Source: Clostridiales bacterium (lineage in GTDB: Bacteria > Bacillota > Clostridia > Christensenellales > Borkfalkiaceae). Taken from it: DNA of 39,985 bases. The stretch is taken from contig SVHZ01000016.1 of NCBI GenBank assembly GCA_015055525.1, positions 1-39,985 of the forward strand. The letters run 5' to 3'. Shown here piece after piece: positions 25,190-31,384 of the stretch. The notes under the pieces are model-generated. The model was not told the DNA's origin and did no database searches. It saw only the letters and a program-made list of their open reading frames with translations. Position 1 is the first letter of the stretch; each line of letters starts with the position of its first letter. The position numbers were made by a program, and so were the translations under genes.

Positions 25190-25214
25190 AAGATTAATGC
25201 GACGCATTAATCTT
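25190..25214. repeat. 12-bp palindrome across the yebC stop codon
   Basis: AAGATTAATGCG and CGCATTAATCTT are perfect inverted repeats with one central base. One arm consists of the last two codons of yebC plus its stop. It lies upstream of the true terminator and has no T-tract of its own. Confidence 0.7.
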
Positions 25215-25947
25215 CATCATCTTCTTCGGGAAGTTCAACGTTGTGGTAAACGTTTTGAACGTCGTCGTTATCTTCAAAGGCGTCGAGCATCTTGTTAAAA
25301 GATACGAGTTGATCAGCGTTTAAGGTAATCTTGTCGTTAGGAACCATCATAATGTCTGCCTCTAAAAGAGTAATTCCCTTTTCTTCAAAATATTTTCTAA
25401 CCGCAGAAAATTCAGATGGTTGAGTTCTAACTTCAAAGCAATCGTCTTCCGTGATAACGTCGTCCGCACCGGCTTCGAGAGCCATTTCCATAACGTCGTC
25501 TTCACTAAGGTCAACAGTTCTTTCAATAACGATTACGCCTGAGTTTTCAAACATATAAGATACTGAACCGGTAGTTCCCATATTTCCGCCGTATTTATCG
25601 AAAATATGCCTTACTTCGCCTACCGTACGGTTTACGTTATCGGTAAGAGTTTTAACGATTACCGCGCTACCGCCAATTCCGTAACCTTCGTAAATTTTAA
25701 CTTCGTAGTTTACCGTGCCGAGTTCACCAGCAGCCTTTTTAATACTTCTTATAATATTGTCGTTAGGCATGTTAGCCGCTTTTGCTTTAGCAATAACGTC
25801 GGCAAGTTTTGAGTTTGTTGCAGGGTCTGAACCCGCTTTAGCGGCAACTGCAAGTTCTCTACCAAGTTTAGTAAAGATTTTACCTTTAGCAGCATCCGTC
25901 TTTGCTTTTTTATTTTTAATATTAGCCCACTTACTGTGTCCTGACAT
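25207..25947 (-). CDS. yebC: YebC/PmpR family regulatory or translation factor
   Basis: A 246-residue cytoplasmic protein with the invariant start MSGHSKWANIKNKKAKTDA. Family members were named as transcription regulators; more recent work links them to translation of difficult (proline-rich) sequences. Length is normal, with an acidic C-terminus. Shine-Dalgarno AAGGAG. It follows the TrmH-family gene by 28 bp and ends in a palindrome and terminator. Confidence 0.95.
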   Translation of the reverse strand: MSGHSKWANIKNKKAKTDAAKGKIFTKLGRELAVAAKAGSDPATNSKLADVIAKAKAANMPNDNIIRSIKKAAGELGTVNYEVKIYEGYGIGGSAVIVKTLTDNVNRTVGEVRHIFDKYGGNMGTTGSVSYMFENSGVIVIERTVDLSEDDVMEMALEAGADDVITEDDCFEVRTQPSEFSAVRKYFEEKGITLLEADIMMVPNDKITLNADQLVSFNKMLDAFEDNDDVQNVYHNVELPEEDDED

Positions 25948-25975
25948 AGTTTTCTCCTTATTTACATCATAAGAC

Positions 25976-26707
25976 TTAGTTTTTTAGATTATACATCATT
26001 AGCGCCGCCGCAACCGATGCGTTAAGACTTTCTATCTTATCAGTCATTGGAATAGTTAAAACAACGCTTGCTTTTTCTCTTAATTCGTTTGAAACGCCGT
26101 TGCCTTCGTTACCTATAACTATTGCATAGTTATTTTTTGGCTTAAACTCAAATAAATTATCCCCGTCTAAATCTGAAACGATTAAATCATAACCGTCAAT
26201 TACTTGGAACAATTCATCGTAAGTGCATTTGTAAAGATTTACAAAGTAAATTCCACTCATACTCGCCTTAACTACTTTTGGCGAAAATGGATCAACCGAA
26301 TTTATAAGATAAATATCGCTATAACCAGACGCCACCGCCGTACGAATAATCGTTCCCAAGTTACCGGGGTCTTGAATCCCGTCTAAAACGATTGCGTTAC
26401 CATTTGGTTTGTTTGCGGTAAATTCTGGAATTTTAATAACTGCAAGCACGCCTTGCGGAGTTTTTTCATCGCTTAAATATTCAAACACTTGATTAGTTAC
26501 CGTTATAGTTTTAGCGTTGCAATCTAAAAAACTAGCGTCGAACCCTTCCGCTATTACGATATACTCTATCTCTTGATTGAATTTTATTGCCTCGCTTACC
26601 ATTTTAACGCCTTGCGCGATATACAAACCGTTTTCGCGCCTACCCTTTTTATCTTTGAGCGACGCAAGCATTTTGATAAGCGAATTTTGCTTTGATGAAT
26701 AAATCAT
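25976..26707 (-). CDS. TrmH/SpoU-family RNA 2'-O-methyltransferase
   Basis: A 243-residue SPOUT enzyme that methylates a ribose in rRNA or tRNA. The three family motifs are visible: GIQDPGNLGTIIRTA near 110, IVIGNEGNGVS near 197, and LNASVAAALMMY close to the C-terminus. An N-terminal substrate-binding domain (1-100) resembles 23S rRNA methyltransferases of the YsgA/RlmB type. The start codon directly follows the T-tract of the rplT terminator and has no Shine-Dalgarno, so expression presumably depends on readthrough or an unseen promoter. Confidence 0.88.
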   Translation of the reverse strand: MIYSSKQNSLIKMLASLKDKKGRRENGLYIAQGVKMVSEAIKFNQEIEYIVIAEGFDASFLDCNAKTITVTNQVFEYLSDEKTPQGVLAVIKIPEFTANKPNGNAIVLDGIQDPGNLGTIIRTAVASGYSDIYLINSVDPFSPKVVKASMSGIYFVNLYKCTYDELFQVIDGYDLIVSDLDGDNLFEFKPKNNYAIVIGNEGNGVSNELREKASVVLTIPMTDKIESLNASVAAALMMYNLKN

Positions 26708-26708
26708 A

Positions 26709-26744
26709 AAAAAACTTTTAGGCTGTTAATAAAATTAACAGCCT
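26709..26744 (-). terminator. terminator after rplT
   Basis: AGGCTGTTAA and TTAACAGCCT pair perfectly, followed by AAAAGTTTTTTT on the minus strand. The T-tract ends at the start codon of the next gene. Confidence 0.75.
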
Positions 26745-26770
26745 ATTTAAGCCGTAATCGGCCTTAATAA

Positions 26771-27127
26771 TTATTTTTCAAGTTTTGCTTTTGCTTTTTT
26801 AACGAGCGCTGCAAATGACTTTTCGTCATTGATTGCCATATCAGCAAGAACCTTTCTGTTAAGGTTGATGCCTGCAAGTTTTAAGCCGTGCATAAATTTG
26901 CTGTAAGAAATTTCATTGAGTCTGCAAGCAGCATTGATTCTTGCAATCCAAAGTTGACGGAAATCTCTCTTTTTGTTCTTTCTGCCGATGTAAGCATAGT
27001 TTAAGGATTTCATTACGGCTTCTCTAGCAACTCTGTAAAGTTTGCTCTTAGAACCATAGTAACCCTTAGCAAGTTTCATAATTTTTCTGCGTTTTTTAAC
27101 AGCGTTTACGCCTCTTTTAATTAACAT
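26771..27127 (-). CDS. rplT: 50S ribosomal protein L20
   Basis: A 118-residue, very basic ribosomal protein that binds 23S rRNA early in 50S assembly and represses its own operon through the leader. The core [15 protein letters not shown] and [14 protein letters not shown] are characteristic. The first residues ([15 protein letters not shown]) differ slightly from the usual MARVKRG. Third gene of infC-rpmI-rplT; Shine-Dalgarno GGGGAGG. Confidence 0.97.
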   Translation of the reverse strand: MLIKRGVNAVKKRRKIMKLAKGYYGSKSKLYRVAREAVMKSLNYAYIGRKNKKRDFRQLWIARINAACRLNEISYSKFMHGLKLAGINLNRKVLADMAINDEKSFAALVKKAKAKLEK

Positions 27128-27144
27128 ATCTTATTCCTCCCCTA

Positions 27145-27345
27145 TTATGCTTTGTAAGGAATGATAGACTTAATAGTCTTTTCCTGAGTAGCGGAAACGT
27201 AAGCACCGCTTCTTAATCTTCTCTTTCTCTTAGTGGTCTTCTTTGATAAAATGTGGCTCTTACCTTGATGACCTCTTTTTACTTTGCCTGTAGCGGTAAG
27301 CGAAAAACGTTTCTTAGCACCGCTATGCGATTTCATTTTTGGCAT
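27145..27345 (-). CDS. rpmI: 50S ribosomal protein L35
   Basis: A 66-residue basic protein of the large subunit with the standard [14 protein letters not shown] start and [14 protein letters not shown]. It lies between infC and rplT, with Shine-Dalgarno TAGGAGG. Length is normal. Confidence 0.97.
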   Translation of the reverse strand: MPKMKSHSGAKKRFSLTATGKVKRGHQGKSHILSKKTTKRKRRLRSGAYVSATQEKTIKSIIPYKA

Positions 27346-27387
27346 AATTTTGTCCTCCTAAAAAATTTGTGTTTTGCCCTTTAAGCA

Positions 27388-27900
27388 TTACGCTTTGGGG
27401 GCTAATATCATAAGAATATTTCTTCCTTCCAAAAGTGGTTTCTTTTCAAGGATTGCGTCGTTTTCTATCATTTGATAGAACTTGTTCATAACTTCAACCC
27501 CGAGATTTGAGTGAGCGTTTTGACGACCGCGCATTCTAATTGAAACTTTAATCTTGTTGCCAGCGGCAAGAAACTTTTGCGCTTGCTTCGCCTTAACGTT
27601 AAGATCGCCAACGTCAATAGTCATTGAAAGCCAAATTTCTTTAAGTTCAACGACTTTTTGATTTTTACGCGCTTCCTTTTGCTTTTTGATTTGCTCGAAC
27701 TTGTATTTACCATAGTTCATAATCTTACAAACGGGAGGCGTTGCGTTGGGAGAAATTTTAACAAGGTCTAAATCACTCTCGTACGCTATAGAAAGAGCAG
27801 CGCTTGCGCTCATAACGCCTAATTGCTCACCGTTTTCACCGATAAGCCTGATTTCCTTATCTAATATCTCTTCGTTTATTTGGTGTTGATTTTTAATAAT
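27388..27900 (-). CDS. infC: translation initiation factor IF-3, ATT start
   Basis: A 170-residue factor that keeps ribosomal subunits apart and checks start codons. The first ATG of the frame is at 27813, but translating upstream gives QINEEILDKEIRLIGENGEQ, the conserved IF-3 N-terminus, with no ATG, GTG or TTG available. Two ATT codons (27898-27900 and 27895-27897) follow AAGGAAGG at proper spacing, so I start at ATT. An ATT start is the known signature by which IF-3 regulates its own translation. First gene of infC-rpmI-rplT, behind an L20-type leader and attenuator. Confidence 0.93.
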   Translation of the reverse strand: MIKNQHQINEEILDKEIRLIGENGEQLGVMSASAALSIAYESDLDLVKISPNATPPVCKIMNYGKYKFEQIKKQKEARKNQKVVELKEIWLSMTIDVGDLNVKAKQAQKFLAAGNKIKVSIRMRGRQNAHSNLGVEVMNKFYQMIENDAILEKKPLLEGRNILMILAPKA

Positions 27901-27913
27901 CGTGTACCTTCCT

Positions 27914-27949
27914 TAAAAAAAATTGACGGATTACAAAAGTAACCCGTCA
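27914..27949 (-). terminator. attenuator in the infC leader
   Basis: TGACGGGTTAC and GTAATCCGTCA form an 11-bp stem (one G-T pair) with loop TTTT, followed by A and eight T on the minus strand. It lies only about 10 bases before the ATT start, so L20 binding to the leader most likely controls termination here. Confidence 0.88.
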
Positions 27950-28032
27950 TTAAAATGCCTTATGGCAATTAAATCTATCATAGCCTAGCTAACCTAATTG
28001 TTGCCGGCGAGAAGGGGTAACTTCTGCTTGTC
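27950..28032 (-). ncRNA. L20 leader of the infC-rpmI-rplT operon
   Basis: The transcript between promoter and attenuator contains GACAAGCAGAAGTTACCCCTT then CTCGCC, the arrangement I recognise from Firmicutes infC leaders (L20 leader family), where ribosomal protein L20 binds and promotes termination. The TTGCCATAAGGCA hairpin follows. Exact limits are approximate. Confidence 0.75.
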
Positions 28033-28038
28033 GCAACT

Positions 28039-28067
28039 ATATTACCACTTCTTTAAGATATTGTCAA
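28039..28067 (-). promoter_or_regulatory. infC operon promoter
   Basis: TTGACA (28062-28067), 17-bp spacer, TAATAT (28039-28044) on the minus strand. The -35 box lies only 7 bp after the thrS stop. Confidence 0.85.
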
Positions 28068-28074
28068 CTATTTT

Positions 28075-30012
28075 TTAGTCAAGTTTCAAAGATTTTACTT
28101 CGCTCTTTACTCTCTTTATAAAATCTTCAACGCTCATAACGCCAATGTCGCCAAGTTTTCTATCTCTTACCGCTACCGTACCGGTTTCAATCTCTTTATC
28201 GCCAACGATAAGCATATAAGGAACTTTTTCAAGTTGAGCATCTCTAATCTTTCTTCCCATCTTTTCGCTACGAAGGTCTAAAGACGGACGAATACCTTCT
28301 TCTAAAAGGTCAGCCCAAAGTTTTCTACAATACTCTTCACTTCTATCCGTCATTGAAAGTATGCTCGCTTGAACGGGCGCCATCCAAAGTGGGAGCGCAC
28401 CTGCGTATTTTTCAATAACGAGAGCAAGCGTTCTTTCATAACAACCAAGGCTCGTTCTGTGAATAACGTAAGGATATTTCTTCTCGCCGTCACGATCGGT
28501 GTAAACCATCTCGAAACGCTTTGCAAGTTGGAAGTCGATTTGAATTGTAACGAGCGTATCTTCCTTTCCGTAAACGTTCTTAATTTGAACGTCGAGTTTC
28601 GGGCCGTAGAACGCCGCTTCACCGTCGGCCTCGGTATAGTCGATACCGAGATTATCCAAGATGTTTTTCATAACGCCTTGAACGTTTTCCCACTCTTCTT
28701 CAGAGCCGATGTATTTTTCCTTATTGTTCTTATCCCATTTAGAGAAACGGTAAGATATATCTTTGTCAAGACCTAACGCCTTCATCATATAAAGCATAAG
28801 GTCAACGCAACCTTTGAATTCTTGTTCAAGTTGTTCAGGAGTACAAGCCAAGTGACCTTCGGAAATAGTAAACTGCCTTACTCTTATAAGACCGTGCATT
28901 TCACCGCTATCTTCATTTCTGAAAAGAGTTGAAGTTTCGCCAAGACGCATAGGAAGATCACGGTAACTTCTCGGCTTGTTAAGGTACACTTGGAATTGGA
29001 ACGGGCAAGTCATCGGGCGGAGCGCTAAAACTTCTTTATCTTTTCCCTCTTCGCCGATAACGAACATACCGTCTTTATAATGCCCCCAATGGCCTGAGAT
29101 TTCATAGAACTCACTCTTTGCCATAAGCGGAGTTTTAGTTAAAATATAACCTCTTTTTTGCTCTTCATCTTCAACGAAACGTTGTAAAACCTGAATAGTT
29201 TTAGAGCCTTTTTCAAGCATAACGGGAAGACCTTGACCAATTGTATCAACGGTTGTAAAATAACCGAGTTCTCTACCGAGTTTATTGTGATCTCTAAGTT
29301 TTGCTTGTTCTAATTTTTCAAGGTATTCGTCAAGTTGGCTCTTCTTTTCAAAAGCAGTACCGTAAATTCTAGCAAGCATTTTATTCTTGCTATCGCCACG
29401 CCAATAAGAACCGTTGAGCGCGGTGAGTTTGAACGCCTTGATTTTACCGGTTGAAGGAAGGTGCGGACCACGGCATAAATCGGTGAAAGCGCCTTGCTTA
29501 TAGAAAGAAATTTCTGCCCCTTCAGGTAAATCTTCAATAAGTTGAACTTTATAAGGTTCACTATATTTTTTCATAAGTTTGATAGCCTCGTCTCTTGGAA
29601 GAGTAAATCTCTCGATAGGCAAATCACTCTTAATGATTTTTTTCATTTCGTCTTCAATTTGGCTAAGATCTTCTAAAGTTATAGGAGTCTTAAAATCAAT
29701 ATCGTAATAAAAACCGGTAGCGGTAGTAGGACCGATTGCAAGCGCGCAAGTAGGATAAATAGTCTTTATCGCTTGAGCGAGAACGTGAGAACAAGTGTGA
29801 CGATAAACGTCAAGACCTTCTTCATCTCTTAAAGTTACGATTGCAACTTTTTGACCTTCTTCTACCTTAGTTGATAAATCAACTAAAACACCGTCGACTT
29901 TACCTGCAACCGCGTTGCGGGCAAGACCTTCGCTAATACTTAACGCAACGTCTAATACGGTTGCGCCGTCTTGAACTTGAAGTTCAGTATTATCAGGTAA
30001 ATAAACTTTCAT
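28075..30012 (-). CDS. thrS: threonyl-tRNA synthetase
   Basis: A 645-residue class-II synthetase. An N-terminal TGS domain (1-60) is followed by the HxxxH editing domain (HTCSHVLAQAI near 72, with CRGPH further on), the catalytic core with MTCPFQFQVY and zinc ligands, and the anticodon-binding domain. Length is normal. Shine-Dalgarno AAGGAG. Control is by a T-box with threonine specifier ACC, separated from the gene by about 370 bp of repeated structured modules. Confidence 0.97.
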   Translation of the reverse strand: MKVYLPDNTELQVQDGATVLDVALSISEGLARNAVAGKVDGVLVDLSTKVEEGQKVAIVTLRDEEGLDVYRHTCSHVLAQAIKTIYPTCALAIGPTTATGFYYDIDFKTPITLEDLSQIEDEMKKIIKSDLPIERFTLPRDEAIKLMKKYSEPYKVQLIEDLPEGAEISFYKQGAFTDLCRGPHLPSTGKIKAFKLTALNGSYWRGDSKNKMLARIYGTAFEKKSQLDEYLEKLEQAKLRDHNKLGRELGYFTTVDTIGQGLPVMLEKGSKTIQVLQRFVEDEEQKRGYILTKTPLMAKSEFYEISGHWGHYKDGMFVIGEEGKDKEVLALRPMTCPFQFQVYLNKPRSYRDLPMRLGETSTLFRNEDSGEMHGLIRVRQFTISEGHLACTPEQLEQEFKGCVDLMLYMMKALGLDKDISYRFSKWDKNNKEKYIGSEEEWENVQGVMKNILDNLGIDYTEADGEAAFYGPKLDVQIKNVYGKEDTLVTIQIDFQLAKRFEMVYTDRDGEKKYPYVIHRTSLGCYERTLALVIEKYAGALPLWMAPVQASILSMTDRSEEYCRKLWADLLEEGIRPSLDLRSEKMGRKIRDAQLEKVPYMLIVGDKEIETGTVAVRDRKLGDIGVMSVEDFIKRVKSEVKSLKLD

Positions 30013-30043
30013 AATATTCTCCTTAGTTTACTATGTAATAATT

Positions 30044-30115
30044 TATGGATTAAAACTCAAAGATGAGTTGAACAAGTATTTTAAGACATTAGAAACGAGT
30101 ATTTCAAGGCAACTC
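30044..30115. repeat. partial module copy in the thrS leader
   Basis: Contains ATGGATTAAAA (30045) and TTTTAAGACATTAG (30079), which match the right and left ends of the two full modules upstream, plus CGAG and CAAGGC at the same relative places. The conserved inner hairpin is absent. It looks like a decayed or truncated copy. Confidence 0.5.
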
Positions 30116-30136
30116 AAAGCCTATCCAATGCTCTAT

Positions 30137-30260
30137 TTTAAGACGTTAGTTGCAAGCATATCAAGGCTCACTTTGGCGATAGGCTGAGATAGACCTTTTG
30201 GTCATCGAAGTCTATCGGCTAAGTAGAAACGATGATAGGCGAAGTAAATAACGGATTAAA
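30137..30260. repeat. structured module B in the thrS leader, 124 bp
   Basis: Starts TTTAAGACGTTA and ends TAACGGATTAAA, which are mutually complementary. Inside, on the plus strand, CGATAG and CTATCG enclose GCTGAGATA, GACC, a TTTT loop, GGTC and ATCGAAGT. The helix has a tandem G-A/A-G mismatch step and one bulged A. Module C repeats this architecture with different stem sequence. It lies in the thrS mRNA leader downstream of the T-box terminator. Confidence 0.75.
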
Positions 30261-30262
30261 AA

Positions 30263-30387
30263 TTTAAGCCGTTAGAAGCGAGTTAGACGAGGCACAAGAT
30301 TTTTTAACGCTGAGTTAGACCTTGTTGGTCAACGAAGTGTTAAAAAGTCGCAGTAACAAAGTATAACGACGCTTATAACGGATTAAA
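30263..30387. repeat. structured module C in the thrS leader, 125 bp
   Basis: Starts TTTAAGCCGTTA and ends TAACGGATTAAA (11 of 12 positions complementary). Inside, TTTTTAAC and GTTAAAAA enclose GCTGAGTTA, GACC, a TTGTT loop, GGTC and AACGAAGT. Compared with module B the outer stem is entirely different but still paired, and the A-T pair next to the GA step is swapped to T-A. Its end overlaps the T-tract of the T-box terminator. Confidence 0.75.
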
Positions 30388-30597
30388 AAACGCCTCAAAG
30401 AAACAATATTCTTTGAGACGATAAAAACTTTACCGTGGTTCCACTCAAATTGCCAACATAAAATATCAGCCACTCTTTAGATTCGGATTATAAAAGGGTG
30501 GTTTCACTATCTACTTTGCGCTATTGCCTTTCAGCCAAGGGCAACTCTCTGAAAACGCTCCGTAGGGCTACTTATCCCTATCCTAATATTTAGTTGC
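30385..30597 (-). ncRNA. T-box leader of thrS
   Basis: The minus-strand transcript carries the T-box sequence TGGAACCACG (30434-30443) and Stem I elements (GGATAGGGATAAGTAGC, AGAGAGTTGCCC, GGCTGAAAGGC). In the specifier region TGAAACCACCC both possible in-register triplets read ACC, a threonine codon. It ends in the terminator stem CGTCTCAAAGAA/TTTCTTTGAGGCG with six T (30385-30420). Uncharged tRNA-Thr would favour the antiterminator and expression of thrS. Confidence 0.92.
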
Positions 30598-30603
30598 TAG
30601 TTA

Positions 30604-30632
30604 AGTATATACCCAACTTGACTTTTTGTCAA
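30604..30632 (-). promoter_or_regulatory. thrS T-box promoter
   Basis: TTGACA (30627-30632), 17-bp spacer, TATACT (30604-30609) on the minus strand. The -35 box overlaps the stop codon of the upstream gene. Confidence 0.85.
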
Positions 30633-31384
30633 CTATTTTGTGAAAAGTACGAACTTGAAAACCTTACCCTATCCCCGTAGAGTTGTTTAAGGTAAAATTC
30701 ATCGTTTTTGGGAAGTTTCGTTCCAAGTTCAACTTCGCCCGCACCCGAAAGTAAAATTTCTTTTACTATAGAAATTTCTCCACTATCGCCAGATAGTAGT
30801 TCCACTCGTTTTAACACGTTAAAACTCTTATCGTAAACGCTACCCTCGTCAAAATACACTCGCTTTCCCATTTTATCCTTTATAAGATATATTATAAAGT
30901 CTTTAAGTTCTAAGGATTGAAAACCAGGTGGAATATAACCTAAAATATCGTTCCATTTTTCTTTGAGCGCCTTCATTCTAAAATTAAATATTCCGTCGAG
31001 AGCGTACTCTTGAAAGTTTTTAAGTTTTTTAATGACGTACTTTTTATCTTCATCAATATCGGCGGCAATCAAAGCGGTCAGCAACAGTTCTTTTTCTAAG
31101 CCGTTTAGACCGCTTAAATTAACGTGTTTTTTGAAAAAAGTGTACTTGTAATTTACGGAAATCACGTCTGCAATCTTATCTTCAATTTCAAAGAGTAGCA
31201 AGTCTTTATACGATGACGGAACGTCTAGAATAAGTTCGTATCTATTTTTACCGCCTCTTAGTTCTTCAATGCAACCAAGTTGCTTGATAATGAGCGAGAG
31301 CATTTCGTAAATATATATAATGTTATTGCTTTTTTTAGCGCTTTCAGTTATTTTTATTTGACTCATATTGATAAGTTTATGCAT
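30629..31384 (-). CDS. putative sporulation protein YtxC-like
   Basis: A 251-residue cytoplasmic protein with no signal or membrane segment. The middle reads LDGIFNFRMKALKEKWNDIL followed by a helical segment, reminiscent of the YtxC family, and B. subtilis ytxC also lies directly upstream of thrS; similarity and position together suggest the call. Its function in spore formation is unknown. It overlaps the ATPase gene by 8 bp. A second ATG (31366) is possible; neither has a clear Shine-Dalgarno. No terminator separates it from the thrS promoter. Confidence 0.55.
   Translation of the reverse strand: MHKLINMSQIKITESAKKSNNIIYIYEMLSLIIKQLGCIEELRGGKNRYELILDVPSSYKDLLLFEIEDKIADVISVNYKYTFFKKHVNLSGLNGLEKELLLTALIAADIDEDKKYVIKKLKNFQEYALDGIFNFRMKALKEKWNDILGYIPPGFQSLELKDFIIYLIKDKMGKRVYFDEGSVYDKSFNVLKRVELLSGDSGEISIVKEILLSGAGEVELGTKLPKNDEFYLKQLYGDRVRFSSSYFSQNS

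Noticed and set aside
28369-28776. 135-codon frame opposite thrS
   Set aside because: Shadow of thrS; composition follows the synthetase codons and it has no start signals.
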